DNA from: an uncultured Colwellia sp.
GTDB lineage: Bacteria > Pseudomonadota > Gammaproteobacteria > Enterobacterales > Alteromonadaceae
NCBI GenBank assembly: GCA_913049915.1
Contig: CAJWZC010000005.1
Span: 1 to 64,000 of the forward strand
DNA length: 64,000 nt
Reading direction: 5' to 3'
Part shown: piece after piece, positions 19,526-29,287 of the stretch
How positions within the stretch are numbered: position 1 is the stretch's first letter
Layout of the letters: each line of letters begins with the position of its first letter
The notes under the pieces: generated by a model
Databases searched by the model: none
Told to the model about the DNA's origin: nothing
Seen by the model: only the letters and a program-made list of their open reading frames with translations
Translations under genes and position numbers: made by a program

Positions 19526-19978
19526 CTATAAAGCGCGACGAGCACACATAAGGTCAGCACTACAAACAACCTTGCCATCAACCCTAGCTTCACCATAGAA
19601 CTTCCACATACCGCGACGTTCTTTAATAAACTCAACATGTAAATGCATGGTATCACCAGGTAATACTGGCTTTTTAAATTTAGCTTTATCAATTGAGGCA
19701 AATAGATACATTTCGTTATCTTCACGCCCTTCAGTGCTTTTAAAGCCTAGAATTCCAGTCGCTTGTGCTAATGCTTCTAAAATTAACACACCAGGAAAAA
19801 TGGCTAATTCAGGAAAATGCCCTGTAAAAACCGGTTCATTAATCGTTACATTTTTAATAGCATGTAACGTTTTACCGGGTTCATGATCAACAACTTTATC
19901 TACTAATAACATCGGGTATCTGTGAGGTATCAACGTTTTAATTTCGTTAAGACCAATTGGTTTTTTTACAGTTTCCAA
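19526..19978 (-). CDS. fabZ: 3-hydroxyacyl-[acyl-carrier-protein] dehydratase FabZ
   Basis: The 150-residue hot-dog fold enzyme has [11 protein letters not shown] near residue 20, the catalytic His in [12 protein letters not shown] and the catalytic Glu in [11 protein letters not shown]. It dehydrates 3-hydroxyacyl-ACP in fatty acid elongation and competes with LpxA for the same substrate pool, which explains the conserved fabZ-lpxA pairing. It lies between lpxD and lpxA, as in E. coli. Confidence 0.97.
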   Translation of the reverse strand: METVKKPIGLNEIKTLIPHRYPMLLVDKVVDHEPGKTLHAIKNVTINEPVFTGHFPELAIFPGVLILEALAQATGILGFKSTEGREDNEMYLFASIDKAKFKKPVLPGDTMHLHVEFIKERRGMWKFYGEARVDGKVVCSADLMCARRAL

Positions 19979-20106
19979 ATGAGTAATCCTTGTTAACTAG
20001 CACGATTAGATAATAAATTAACTAATCGATTACTATATTTACGTCTACTGTGTCTTGAATGACAAAAAAGACTTTGCAGTATTTTACGCATTGGTGGGTT
20101 TAATAG

Positions 20107-21156
20107 CTAGTTATTCGAAAGTAATTTTTCTAACTCTTTCACCCGCTTAGTCAGACTATCTAGTCGCCTAACTCTAGCATTAGTTTTATTCCATTCTTTA
20201 TTAGGTGCTACTGGCATACCAGAAGAATAAACGCCCGCTTCGGTAATATCTTTGGTCACCATAGCCATACCGGTAAAAATGCAGTTATCGGCAATATTGA
20301 TATGGCCATTAACACCAACTAAGCCAGCGATTGTACAATTTTTTCCCATAACGGTACTACCAGCGATAACACTACAGGCTGCCATAGCTGTATTTTCACC
20401 AACAATAACATTATGAGCAATTTGAATTTGGTTATCTAAAATTACGCCATCTCGTATTTCGGTATTATCCAAAGCACCTCGGTCGATGGTAGTACTAGCA
20501 CCAATTTCAACATAGTTACCAATAATAACACTACCTAATTGCGGGATTTTATGCCACTTATACGGTCCTTTGACTGGCGCATAACCGAAGCCATCTGAAC
20601 CAATAACGGTGTTCGATTGAATTAAGCAATGATGACCAATTTCTACTTTGTGGTAAATAGTTATATTTGCCCATAGAGTCGTAGCCTCACCAATTTTAAC
20701 ACCGTGACCAATAAAACATCCTGCACCAATACTGACGTTATCAGCTAATTGAGCACCTGATTCAACAACAGCATTAGCGCCAATACTAACATTTTCGCCA
20801 ATAATTACATTATCAGCTATCACAGCACTTTGATGGATTCCACAAGCAACCTTTGGTGTACTATCTAGTAAGTTAGCTAATATGGCATACCCCATATAAG
20901 GGTTATCCATAACAAGTGCATTCACAGGGCAAGCTTCTACTGAGTCTTGAGACAGTATAACAGCACTAGCCTTAGTAGAGCTAAGCTGTTGCTGATATTT
21001 ACTATTGGCTAAAAAAGCTACTTGACCAGCAGCGGCATTCGCTAAAGTTGCTAAACCGCTTATTGAAGTAAAACCTTCTATTGACTCATCCAACTCTACT
21101 GGCACTATCAATTTAGCATTGAGCTTGATAGCTATTTCAGCTAACGTATAAGTCAT
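20107..21156 (-). CDS. lpxD: UDP-3-O-(3-hydroxyacyl)glucosamine N-acyltransferase
   Basis: The 349-residue protein has an N-terminal uridine-binding domain (residues 1-100, with AGQVAFLANSKY) and a left-handed beta-helix built from hexapeptides (ADNVIIGENVSIGANAVVE, then DNVSIGAG). The catalytic histidine lies in QIAHNVIVGENT, followed by a C-terminal helix (RVRRLDSLTKRVKELEKLL). It performs the third step of lipid A synthesis, acylating the 2-amino group. It is flanked by skp upstream and fabZ downstream in the transcript. Confidence 0.97.
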   Translation of the reverse strand: MTYTLAEIAIKLNAKLIVPVELDESIEGFTSISGLATLANAAAGQVAFLANSKYQQQLSSTKASAVILSQDSVEACPVNALVMDNPYMGYAILANLLDSTPKVACGIHQSAVIADNVIIGENVSIGANAVVESGAQLADNVSIGAGCFIGHGVKIGEATTLWANITIYHKVEIGHHCLIQSNTVIGSDGFGYAPVKGPYKWHKIPQLGSVIIGNYVEIGASTTIDRGALDNTEIRDGVILDNQIQIAHNVIVGENTAMAACSVIAGSTVMGKNCTIAGLVGVNGHINIADNCIFTGMAMVTKDITEAGVYSSGMPVAPNKEWNKTNARVRRLDSLTKRVKELEKLLSNN

Positions 21157-21210
21157 ATTAGTGCCTATTACTATGATGAGTTAAATATATATTAATGATA
21201 AGTAATAGGC

Positions 21211-21729
21211 TTATTTAAGCTTACTCACATGCTCTACTACAATGTCAGTGATGCTAGCAGCTGGCTTTGAATAAACAACAGCTTGTTGAGAAAGCACAAA
21301 ATCATAATCTTGTTTAACAGCAATGTTGTCTACTGCTTGACGAACTAAAGCAATAATTTTATTTGTTTCTTCATTTTGACGTTGAGTGGCTTTCTGTTGT
21401 AATGCCTTACCTTTTACTTGGTACTCTTGAAATAAAGATTTTACTTTTATATCTAATTCTTCTTTTTCTTTCCCGCTCATTAACGCACCATCTCGCTTGA
21501 TTTTTTCTTGGTAGTATTTAATATCTTTTTCAAGTTGTGTGATGATAATTTTTTCATCTTTAAACTCTGCTTCTAAACTTTGCATTAGCGCAGCCGTTTG
21601 CGGAATTTTACCCATAATCTCTTGAAAGTTTACTACTGCAATCTTTTTATCTGCCGCCATAACTGAACTTGCTAGCAACATACCCGATGCAGCAACACCG
21701 ATAACCATAGTTTTAATAACTTTATTCAA
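21211..21729 (-). CDS. skp: Periplasmic chaperone Skp/OmpH
   Basis: The 172-residue protein has a cleavable signal peptide (about residues 1-25, ending SSVMA-A), then KIAVVNFQEIMGKIPQT, the N-terminal strand of Skp. A charged coiled-coil tentacle follows (roughly 50-125, rich in Lys, Glu and Gln), then the closing segment DNIAVKQDYDFVLSQQAVVY. Skp trimers hold unfolded outer-membrane proteins on the way to BamA. It sits between bamA and lpxD, as in nearly all gammaproteobacteria. Confidence 0.95.
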   Translation of the reverse strand: MNKVIKTMVIGVAASGMLLASSVMAADKKIAVVNFQEIMGKIPQTAALMQSLEAEFKDEKIIITQLEKDIKYYQEKIKRDGALMSGKEKEELDIKVKSLFQEYQVKGKALQQKATQRQNEETNKIIALVRQAVDNIAVKQDYDFVLSQQAVVYSKPAASITDIVVEHVSKLK

Positions 21730-21838
21730 TTTTGTTCCCCTTTATATATTATTTGATTTTTACCATTTTAATCGATGAGTATACCTATCAATTAAAATAG
21801 TAAGTTTGTTTCATTTAATACAGCTAAAATCTGCATTA

Positions 21839-24301
21839 TTAAAATGTTTTACCAATGTTAAAGCTAAAGAATGAAGTATCATCCCCTTCCTCTTCCCGAA
21901 CAGATTTAGCGAAACTAAAAATCATTGGCCCCATTGGTGATAGCCATTGAATTGAAATACCTGCTGAACTGCGAAAGCGAGTTGGATCAGAAAAATCATC
22001 AATTTTTTCATACTCAAGTGGATCTAAATTTTCATAACTCTCTAAGTTGAACTCTGTATCCCAAACACTGCCCGCATCCCAAAAGATGCTGGTACGGACA
22101 CTATTAGCGAAACTTTCATCTAAAAAGGGTGTTGGAACTATCAATTCAATACCCGCAAGTGCCATAGCATTACCACCGACAGAGCTTTGTGACACTGAAA
22201 CAGAGTCATTATCAGGTCCTAAACAACATCCACCACCAGGAAGTTTTTGCGGTCGACGGTAAATAGCACTAGGTCCTACTGTATTATTTTCAAAACCACG
22301 TAATGTATCAGCACCACCTGCACTGAAGTTTTCCCAGAAAGGTAATAACTGGTCGTTACCTTCAATTTCTCCATAACCGTTAGCGTATCCTAACTGAAGG
22401 CGAGTTAAAACAGACCATTTTTGACTACGTGTTAATGGGAAATAAAACTTAGCATCATAGTTTAACTTAAAGTACTGTAAATCAGATTTTGGAGACGTCA
22501 TCTTAGCATTAAGGCGCTGCTGAGAACCTGCCGTAGGAAAAGTTCCTCGGTTCAACGTACTACGCGATAAACCAGCATTTAAATCAAGTGTTCTAAATGC
22601 TAACTGACCATCAGGATCCCTAGGATCAGCATAGATATCATAAAAATTTTGAATCTGATCATACGCTTGTAACTGTGATATTTGGTTATACTTCCAACCT
22701 ACCCCAAAATTCAAACGTAGATATTCGTTTACTGGAAATCCCCAGTTAAGACCTAAACCAAAAGTTTTATTATTATATTCAACCATGTTGGCATTACCAG
22801 CATCGTATTCACTGTAATAGACTTGTCCACCGAGCGAAACAGCATCAACGGTAAAGTAAGGATCTGTATAGGAAATAGTTGCATTCTTTTGATAGTAGTT
22901 TTTCGCTACATTAAAACCAAGTTGATTACCGGTACCTAAAAAGTTGTTTTGTTGTACACCAGCATTAATACTTAATTTTGTTTGAGAACCATAACCTATA
23001 CCAGCATTAAATGAACCTGATGGTTGTTCTTTTACTGTAAAGTCTATATCGACTAAATCATCTTCACCTTCTATCTGCTTGGTTTCAAATTCAACCGTTT
23101 CCATATAAGGTAAACGCATTAACCAAGACTTTGATGACTCAACAACGCCGTTGGATAACCAAGCCCCTTCCATTTGACGCATTTCACGGCGTAATACATT
23201 ATCTGCCGTGACATGGTTACCAGTAAAGTTGATTCGGTTTACATAAACGCGTTTACCTGGATCAACCGATATAGATAATTTCACTGAATGATTTTCATCA
23301 TCTACTTCAGGAATAATTGTCACTTTAGGGTAAGCATAACCATAACGACCTAGAAATTTACTAATAACTTCTTCGGTATAAGTCACCTCTGCACCATTAT
23401 ATAGTTCATCGGCTTGTAATGGGTTAATAGCACGAATAGTATTTTCGAAACCAGCCATATCGCCAATAAAATCAACTTCACTAACCCTATAGGTTTCCCC
23501 TTCACTGACATTAAGCGCAATATACACTGCTTCTTTGTTAGGGGTCATTGATACTTGAGTGGAGTCTACTTTAAAGCGTAAATAGCCACGATTAAGATAA
23601 TAACTATTAATGGTTTCCATATCACCTTGTAATGTTTGTTTCTGATATCTATCTTGTGCCATAAAATTCCACCATGGCGAGTCATAAGTTAGCTCAATTT
23701 TATCCATGATTTCAGCATCAGAAAAAACCTCATTACCTACGATGTTTATCTGTTTAATAGCTGCAGAATCGCCTTCGACAAAAGTAAATTCTAAATTCAC
23801 TCTATTTCTTGGCAAATGTGTGATTTGAGCGGTAACTTTTGCGTTGTACTTACCAACGCTATGATAGAAATTTTCTAATCCCATTTCTATCCCAGAGATT
23901 ACTGTGCGGTCAAGGGTCTCACCAACACGTATATTACTGCCATCAAGACTTTCTGTTAACTGCTCGTCTTTGAGGTCGCTATTACCATCAAAAAGTATTT
24001 CACTAATAGTTTCACGCTCTTTAACACGATAAACCAAACGATTACCGTCACGGTAAACGCGAATGTCGTTAAAATGCCCTGATAGATACAAAGCCTTTAT
24101 CGATTGTGAAATTCTAAAGTCATTGAGGTTATCACCCACATTGAAAGAGAGGTGAGTTAATGCCGCTCCTAAAGCGACACGTTGTAGACCTTTAACTTCG
24201 ATGTCTTCAACTTGAAAGCTTGCTGCTGCTTGAGCATTAGGTACTGATGTTCCAATCGCTCCTACTAGTAGGAGGGCGAAGGCAATATTTTTCATGATCA
24301 T
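21839..24301 (-). CDS. bamA: Outer membrane protein assembly factor BamA
   Basis: The 820-residue protein has a signal peptide ending NAQA-A, five POTRA repeats (about 28-425; first VEDIEVKGLQRV) and a 16-strand Omp85 barrel ending in FSFNIGKTF. The loop-6 motif LRGFENNTVGP is present. Loop 6 is shorter than in E. coli and carries two adjacent cysteines (GGGCCLGPD), where E. coli has a spaced disulphide pair. BamA folds and inserts barrel proteins. The start could also be the second ATG at 24295; either gives a good signal peptide. It is preceded by rseP and followed by skp. Confidence 0.97.
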   Translation of the reverse strand: MIMKNIAFALLLVGAIGTSVPNAQAAASFQVEDIEVKGLQRVALGAALTHLSFNVGDNLNDFRISQSIKALYLSGHFNDIRVYRDGNRLVYRVKERETISEILFDGNSDLKDEQLTESLDGSNIRVGETLDRTVISGIEMGLENFYHSVGKYNAKVTAQITHLPRNRVNLEFTFVEGDSAAIKQINIVGNEVFSDAEIMDKIELTYDSPWWNFMAQDRYQKQTLQGDMETINSYYLNRGYLRFKVDSTQVSMTPNKEAVYIALNVSEGETYRVSEVDFIGDMAGFENTIRAINPLQADELYNGAEVTYTEEVISKFLGRYGYAYPKVTIIPEVDDENHSVKLSISVDPGKRVYVNRINFTGNHVTADNVLRREMRQMEGAWLSNGVVESSKSWLMRLPYMETVEFETKQIEGEDDLVDIDFTVKEQPSGSFNAGIGYGSQTKLSINAGVQQNNFLGTGNQLGFNVAKNYYQKNATISYTDPYFTVDAVSLGGQVYYSEYDAGNANMVEYNNKTFGLGLNWGFPVNEYLRLNFGVGWKYNQISQLQAYDQIQNFYDIYADPRDPDGQLAFRTLDLNAGLSRSTLNRGTFPTAGSQQRLNAKMTSPKSDLQYFKLNYDAKFYFPLTRSQKWSVLTRLQLGYANGYGEIEGNDQLLPFWENFSAGGADTLRGFENNTVGPSAIYRRPQKLPGGGCCLGPDNDSVSVSQSSVGGNAMALAGIELIVPTPFLDESFANSVRTSIFWDAGSVWDTEFNLESYENLDPLEYEKIDDFSDPTRFRSSAGISIQWLSPMGPMIFSFAKSVREEEGDDTSFFSFNIGKTF

Positions 24302-24515
24302 ATATTATAAACTTCGTTATTTTTTATAAAAACTGTTAGCTACACAATTAACATGTTGCATGTGACTCTAACACTCGACTGAATAAATCAAATAATTCAA
24401 AGCCAATAATATTAAAGCGTTAAGACTTAAAGCTAGCCTCTTCGACTTTCCGTTTTCTTCCTTTGATATCTTTTATGTGTTTTAACAATAAAGAATATCT
24501 ACTCCTTCAACTTGT

Positions 24516-25874
24516 TTAGCCCAAAACTCTACTAAAATCGTTGAATAACCCAATCGCCATCAACATCAATAGAGCTAAGGCTCCAAACTTAAAACCTGCT
24601 TCTTGAACTTTGACTGACACTTCTTTACCTGTGAAAAGCTCTATAAGATAATAGAGTAAGTGTCCGCCATCAAGTACTGGAAGCGGTAAAAGGTTAATTA
24701 TTCCTAAATTAATACTAATTAGCGCTAAAAAGCCTAAAAAATATACAAAACCATGACCTGCACTATTACCTGCTCCTTGCGCAATACCAATAGGACCACT
24801 CAAATTCTTTACTGATACATCCCCAGTAATTAGTTTCCCTATCATACTGAAGGTTAAACTCGTTAAGTTCCATGTTCGCTGAGCACTTTCCTTTATAGCC
24901 TCGATAGGTCCATAACTTAATTCAATCAAAAATTCTTCTGGCCAAACATCCGCTTTAGGCGCTACACCAATATAACCAATAACACTACCAGATCTCTTCA
25001 CACTATCAGGAGTCACTGGCAAACTAATTGTTTGATTATTACGACTGATAGTAATTAATACTTCTTGCCCTGGAAAGCGCTTTATTTCTTTAGCAAAAGA
25101 TAACCAGTCATTGGTCTTAACACCACTTACTGAAATAAGTTTATCACCCACCTGCAATCCTGCTAGTGCTGCTGGACTTTCATCACCAATAATGGATAAC
25201 TCATTATAAACTTTAGGCCGGAAAGGTATTATACCTAAACTTGTTAAAGCTGATGTTTTATCTGGTGAAAATTGCCATTGCCTGATGTCTAACATAAAGG
25301 TTGACACATACAGGCTATCGCTTTTTTTCGTTTTAATTTCAATTTCTTCATTACCAATCTGTCCAATTAGCGCAAGGTTAACTTCTTGCCAATTTCGAGT
25401 GGTATTACCTGCAACACTGATAATTTCAGTATCATTTATTAACTTAGCTTGGGCAGCTATTGAATTAGGAATAACATTACCTATCAACGGTTTTATACTG
25501 GGTACGCCAATTAAAAACATTAAATACAAGGCAAATAAAGCAAAAATAAAATTTGCTATAGGCCCTGCTGCAACAATTGCTATGCGCTGATATACGGTTT
25601 TACTGTTGAAAGTCTTATTTTTGTCTTCGGGTTGAACATCGTCAGTTCGTTCATCCAACATTTTGACATAGCCACCTAAAGGTATCATTGCTAGTACATA
25701 CTCAGTGCCATCCTTACCTATTTTTCTCCAGATTGCCCGGCCAAAACCAACAGAAAAACGTTCAACTTTCACCCCATTTTTTCTAGCTACCCAGAAATGG
25801 CCATACTCATGTACAGTTACTAGGATACCCAAGGCAACAACAAACGAGGCTAGGTTCCACAAGAAATCCATCAT
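24516..25874 (-). CDS. rseP: Site-2 protease RseP (intramembrane zinc metalloprotease)
   Basis: The 452-residue inner-membrane protein has the zinc motif HEYGH at residues 22-26 in the first transmembrane helix, two periplasmic PDZ domains (about 120-210 and 215-300) and the LPVLDGGHLLYY motif with the third zinc ligand near residue 400. It cleaves the anti-sigma factor RseA in the sigma-E envelope stress cascade. Start ATGs are at 25874 or 25871. The gap to the dxr stop is only 1 bp, so translation is probably coupled. Confidence 0.97.
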   Translation of the reverse strand: MMDFLWNLASFVVALGILVTVHEYGHFWVARKNGVKVERFSVGFGRAIWRKIGKDGTEYVLAMIPLGGYVKMLDERTDDVQPEDKNKTFNSKTVYQRIAIVAAGPIANFIFALFALYLMFLIGVPSIKPLIGNVIPNSIAAQAKLINDTEIISVAGNTTRNWQEVNLALIGQIGNEEIEIKTKKSDSLYVSTFMLDIRQWQFSPDKTSALTSLGIIPFRPKVYNELSIIGDESPAALAGLQVGDKLISVSGVKTNDWLSFAKEIKRFPGQEVLITISRNNQTISLPVTPDSVKRSGSVIGYIGVAPKADVWPEEFLIELSYGPIEAIKESAQRTWNLTSLTFSMIGKLITGDVSVKNLSGPIGIAQGAGNSAGHGFVYFLGFLALISINLGIINLLPLPVLDGGHLLYYLIELFTGKEVSVKVQEAGFKFGALALLMLMAIGLFNDFSRVLG

Positions 25875-25875
25875 G

Positions 25876-27111
25876 CTATTTGTTACCCTTTTGCATCAGC
25901 GATTTTGTAGGCTTAAAATCAACCAATAATGTTTGTGCAAACAAACGTACTTGTTTATCGAGGGCCATAACGTCATTAATATTATCTACCCTTTGTGAGA
26001 CAAATTTTTTCACAGAAGTTTCATTTATTTTAAATATATCGGTAAACTTTATTTTTTCGTCTAAAAAAGCAGCTACTGCGACTTCATTAGCCGCATTAAG
26101 CGCAGTGCAAGCCGCTTGACCTTGTTTACAAGCATCAATAGCTAGTTTCAGGTTTGGATATCTTATAAAATCAACTTCTTGAAATTCAAATGATGGAGTA
26201 TTAAAAAAGTCTAACGCTGGAACACCAGATTCAATGCGGTATGGAAAACTCAGTGCGTGAGCAATGGGTGTGCGCATATCTGGGTTACCCATTTGAGCGA
26301 TTACAGAGCCATCTTTATATTGCACCATTGAATGTATGGTACTTTGAGGATGCAACACTACTTGAATATCGCTAGCGTCTACATTAAAGAGCCATTTGGC
26401 TTCAATAAACTCAAGGCCTTTATTCATCATGGTAGCTGAGTCTACTGATATTTTTCGTCCCATATCCCAGTTTGGATGTGCACAAGCTTCTGAAGGTGTT
26501 ACTGATTCAAGGCTTTCGATAGCTCGAGTTCTAAAAGGACCACCTGATCCAGTTAATAATATTTTATTAATACCGTTATCAATAAGTTGGCATTGACCAA
26601 TTTCATCTTGTAGATGTGATGGTAAGCACTGAAAAATTGCATTATGCTCACTATCAATTGGTAACAGTTTTGCACCTGAAGCTTTAACTGCAGCCATGAA
26701 TATAGCTCCTGATGTCACTAAAGCTTCTTTATTTGCTAATAGAACACGTTTGCCGGCATTCACAGCTGCAAGCGTAGGCAATAACCCTGATGCTCCAACA
26801 ATAGCAGCCATTACAGTATCAGTCGTTTTACATTGTGCAATATCAATTAACGCTTGTTTGCCTGATAACACCATAATATCACTAACATTAGCGTCAGTAA
26901 GTTTTTGAGACAGTAAATTAGCATGTTCGCTAGAAACTAGGACTGCTTGACGAGGTTTAAATTCAAGACATTGCGCATACATTATCTCAACGCTAGCATT
27001 AGCCGCTAAACTGATCACCTGAAATTTATCAGGGTGAAGTCTTACCACATCGAGAGTACTGCAACCAATAGATCCCGTTGAACCTAAAATACAAAGTTGA
27101 CGTTTAGACAC
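25876..27111 (-). CDS. dxr: 1-deoxy-D-xylulose 5-phosphate reductoisomerase
   Basis: The 411-residue protein has the NADPH-binding ILGSTGSIGCSTLDVV at the N-terminus, the metal/substrate segment PIDSEHNAIFQ and GSGGPFRTR. The central HPNWDMGRKISVDSATMMNKGLE motif is characteristic of IspC/Dxr; the C-terminal helical domain follows. It converts DXP to MEP, the committed step of isoprenoid synthesis and the source of undecaprenyl chains made by uppS in the same cluster. It is about 13 residues longer than the E. coli enzyme. Confidence 0.97.
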   Translation of the reverse strand: MSKRQLCILGSTGSIGCSTLDVVRLHPDKFQVISLAANASVEIMYAQCLEFKPRQAVLVSSEHANLLSQKLTDANVSDIMVLSGKQALIDIAQCKTTDTVMAAIVGASGLLPTLAAVNAGKRVLLANKEALVTSGAIFMAAVKASGAKLLPIDSEHNAIFQCLPSHLQDEIGQCQLIDNGINKILLTGSGGPFRTRAIESLESVTPSEACAHPNWDMGRKISVDSATMMNKGLEFIEAKWLFNVDASDIQVVLHPQSTIHSMVQYKDGSVIAQMGNPDMRTPIAHALSFPYRIESGVPALDFFNTPSFEFQEVDFIRYPNLKLAIDACKQGQAACTALNAANEVAVAAFLDEKIKFTDIFKINETSVKKFVSQRVDNINDVMALDKQVRLFAQTLLVDFKPTKSLMQKGNK

Positions 27112-27159
27112 GCATCTACCTCAATTAATTAACCTAAATGCTAGAGCTTAATAATCTCT

Positions 27160-28023
27160 TCAAGCAAGTAACATGTAACAAAGAGCAAAAACAGGTGCAG
27201 TTGCTGTTAGACTATCTATTCTATCTAAAATACCACCATGACCTGGCAATATTGTGCCGCTATCTTTGATACCCGCTTGTCGCTTAAACATACTCTCAGT
27301 TAAATCACCTAAAACAGAAATAGAAGTAATCAACAGAGTGACTAACAGTGCTGTTATAAAATCATCGTTTGACCATTCTAATAAAACACCTACGATAACC
27401 GTTAATATAGCAGCACAGACCACACCACCTAAAAACCCTTCTACCGTTTTCCCAGGACTAACCTTGGGCATCAGTTTAGTTTTACCGATTGATTTCCCGA
27501 CGAAATAGGCACCTACATCAGCACTCCATACCAGCATAAACAAGTACATCAATAACTGCGCGCCTTGAAATTCATCTATCGTATAATTATTCGTACGCAA
27601 TACCATAAATGCAAGCCAAGTGGGTACTAAGGTTAACCAGCCAAATATAGCAACAATAAATTTATTATTAGCCCAAAAAGTGTTCAGTTTAGGGTAAGAA
27701 AACATTAATAAAGCAGCAAAAAGCCACCAAATAATACTTAGCGATAATATGAAGGTTATTTCGTGTTGTACGCCAGAGATCACTAACCATGTTTTATCAA
27801 CCGGTAATAGAAACCATAAAAGTCCTATCAAGACTGTAGTAACTAAAGTATAACCTACACGTTGAATACTATTAACTAAGCCCATAAAACGGGCCCATTC
27901 CCATGCACCTATAGCGATAATCGCCATTAAAAGCCCAGCAAAATAATTAATGGGCAAATAGAAAATGGCTGAGGCTGCTGCTGGTGCTAATATTAAAGCC
28001 GTTATAATTCGTTGTTTTAACAA
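27160..28023 (-). CDS. cdsA: Phosphatidate cytidylyltransferase
   Basis: The 287-residue integral membrane protein has about eight hydrophobic helices and the CdsA signature near the C-terminus (LGDLTESMFKRQAGIKDSG, then LPGHGGILDRIDS). It makes CDP-diacylglycerol from phosphatidic acid and CTP, the branch point of phospholipid synthesis. It lies between uppS and dxr on the minus strand, as in E. coli, but with a 389-bp gap to uppS that holds a dispersed repeat. Confidence 0.96.
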   Translation of the reverse strand: MLKQRIITALILAPAAASAIFYLPINYFAGLLMAIIAIGAWEWARFMGLVNSIQRVGYTLVTTVLIGLLWFLLPVDKTWLVISGVQHEITFILSLSIIWWLFAALLMFSYPKLNTFWANNKFIVAIFGWLTLVPTWLAFMVLRTNNYTIDEFQGAQLLMYLFMLVWSADVGAYFVGKSIGKTKLMPKVSPGKTVEGFLGGVVCAAILTVIVGVLLEWSNDDFITALLVTLLITSISVLGDLTESMFKRQAGIKDSGTILPGHGGILDRIDSLTATAPVFALCYMLLA

Positions 28024-28057
28024 GGGCTACCCTTTTATTTTTAGTAGAGAGTTGTAA

Positions 28058-28324
28058 TATACGCGCTCCACTTGAAGATGCTCATTTCAGGAAGCCTGGG
28101 CGAATCATAATCAAGGCACTTTGTGTTGTTAATGGTTATTCCCTTAACAACAAAGGTAACGACGAGTATGTTTTGCTCAGGTTTCCCCAAAGGGCTGGTT
28201 TATAAACGCTTTATGCTGCGTTATTGATTTCGACAATAGAATAACTATTATCCTCAATCAATGTCTTGTCTCAAGGCGTTTATAATTCCAGCTGAACCCT
28301 GTATCTTCAAGTAGAACAGGTATA
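28058..28324 (-). repeat. Dispersed 267-bp structured repeat, copy 2 (MITE-like)
   Basis: This is the partner of 11673-11939: same length, same orientation and roughly 85% identity by eye over the whole length. The terminal inverted repeats are TATACGCGCTCCACTTGAAGAT and the complement TATACCTGTTCTACTTGAAGAT. The internal hairpin spans about 28200-28285. It ends 35 bp upstream of the cdsA start codon, inside the uppS-cdsA spacer, so it would be part of the operon mRNA. Confidence 0.88.
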
Positions 28325-28339
28325 GACTATATGCTAGTC

Positions 28340-28372
28340 AGGCAAGCTCTGAGTACTTGACTCGGCTTGCTG
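28340..28372. other. Stem-loop in the uppS-cdsA spacer
   Basis: GCAAGC...GCTTGC arms enclose CTGAGT...ACTCGG with a short loop (ACTTG). It lies next to repeat copy 2 and 40 bp after uppS. No T-run follows on the minus strand, so terminator activity is doubtful. Confidence 0.4.
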
Positions 28373-28412
28373 TTCTTAATTATATTTTTCATAACTGTAT
28401 TCTTCTATCGTC

Positions 28413-29180
28413 TTACAATATTTGTTCTTTTCTTGCTTGTTCACCCGTTTTGCCAAAACGACGTTCTCGTTGATCAAAGCAGTTTATCACTTCTTGAAAT
28501 TTTTTTTCATTGAAGTCTGGCCATAAAGTATCAGTAAAAAAAAGTTCGGCATAAGCTACTTGCCATAAAAGAAAATTACTTATTCGACAATCACCACCAG
28601 TACGGATAAGTAAATCTAAAGTGGGAAGATCTGCTAGACTGGTTTGTTCATTGAATGAATCTTCGTTGATATCATCAAGGGATATTATCCCTTGATTTAC
28701 GTCACTAGCTAGTTTTTTAGCTGCTTGAGCGATATCCCAACGACCACCATAGTTTGCCGCAATAGATAAAACTAAACCCGTATTATTAATGGTAAGTTGC
28801 TCTGATTTAGCAATTTTTTTCTGTAAATCATCAGAAAATCGGCTTAAATCACCTATGACTTGAAAGCGGATATTATGCTTATGTAAGCGTTTAACTTCTT
28901 TAGTTAACACATACATAAACAAATCCATTAGCACACCCACTTCTTTTGCCGGGCGTTGCCAATTTTCACTACTAAAAGCAAATAGTGTTAGCGCTTTAAC
29001 ATTAGACTTTCGTGCACTAGCAACAACGGCTCTTACTGACTCAACACCAGCTTTATGCCCTGCAACTCGACCCTTGCCTTGTAACTGTGCCCAGCGGCCA
29101 TTACCATCCATGATGATAGCAATATGTTGAGGAATACTTTTATTATTAGCCTGTTTAGCTAAAGGTTTGATGTTATTCAC
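28413..29180 (-). CDS. uppS: Undecaprenyl diphosphate synthase (cis-prenyltransferase)
   Basis: The 255-residue protein has the family start [22 protein letters not shown], with the catalytic Asp in the MDGNGRWA motif. It also has [13 protein letters not shown] and the C-terminal [24 protein letters not shown], where the Arg and Ser residues bind isopentenyl diphosphate. It condenses eight isopentenyl units onto farnesyl diphosphate to give C55 lipid carrier for peptidoglycan and O-antigen. It follows frr on the minus strand. Confidence 0.97.
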   Translation of the reverse strand: MNNIKPLAKQANNKSIPQHIAIIMDGNGRWAQLQGKGRVAGHKAGVESVRAVVASARKSNVKALTLFAFSSENWQRPAKEVGVLMDLFMYVLTKEVKRLHKHNIRFQVIGDLSRFSDDLQKKIAKSEQLTINNTGLVLSIAANYGGRWDIAQAAKKLASDVNQGIISLDDINEDSFNEQTSLADLPTLDLLIRTGGDCRISNFLLWQVAYAELFFTDTLWPDFNEKKFQEVINCFDQRERRFGKTGEQARKEQIL

Positions 29181-29231
29181 TTAACAATTTTCCATTAATT
29201 ATCTAAATAATTTTACCTACAAGCTACTACT

Positions 29232-29279
29232 AATAAAAACGCCAGTCGGCTAAATAGCATCAACATGGCGTTATTTATT
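29232..29279 (-). terminator. Probable terminator after frr
   Basis: On the minus strand the arms AACGCCA and TGGCGTT, flanked by complementary A/T stretches, enclose a loop of about 20 nt and run into TTTTTATT. It lies just past the frr stop, so frr and uppS may be only partly co-transcribed. Confidence 0.55.
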
Positions 29280-29287
29280 AGATAAAC

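Noticed and set aside
19438-19725. 95-codon minus-strand frame overlapping fabZ and the start of lpxA
   Set aside because: It is in another frame of fabZ, whose own frame is fully conserved; no Shine-Dalgarno or family pattern.
24302-24515. Sigma-E promoter before bamA (GGAAAGT ... GTCTTAA)
   Set aside because: The spacer is about 18 bp, longer than normal, and the -35 has mismatches in the core AAC. Too weak to annotate, although bamA is often under sigma-E.
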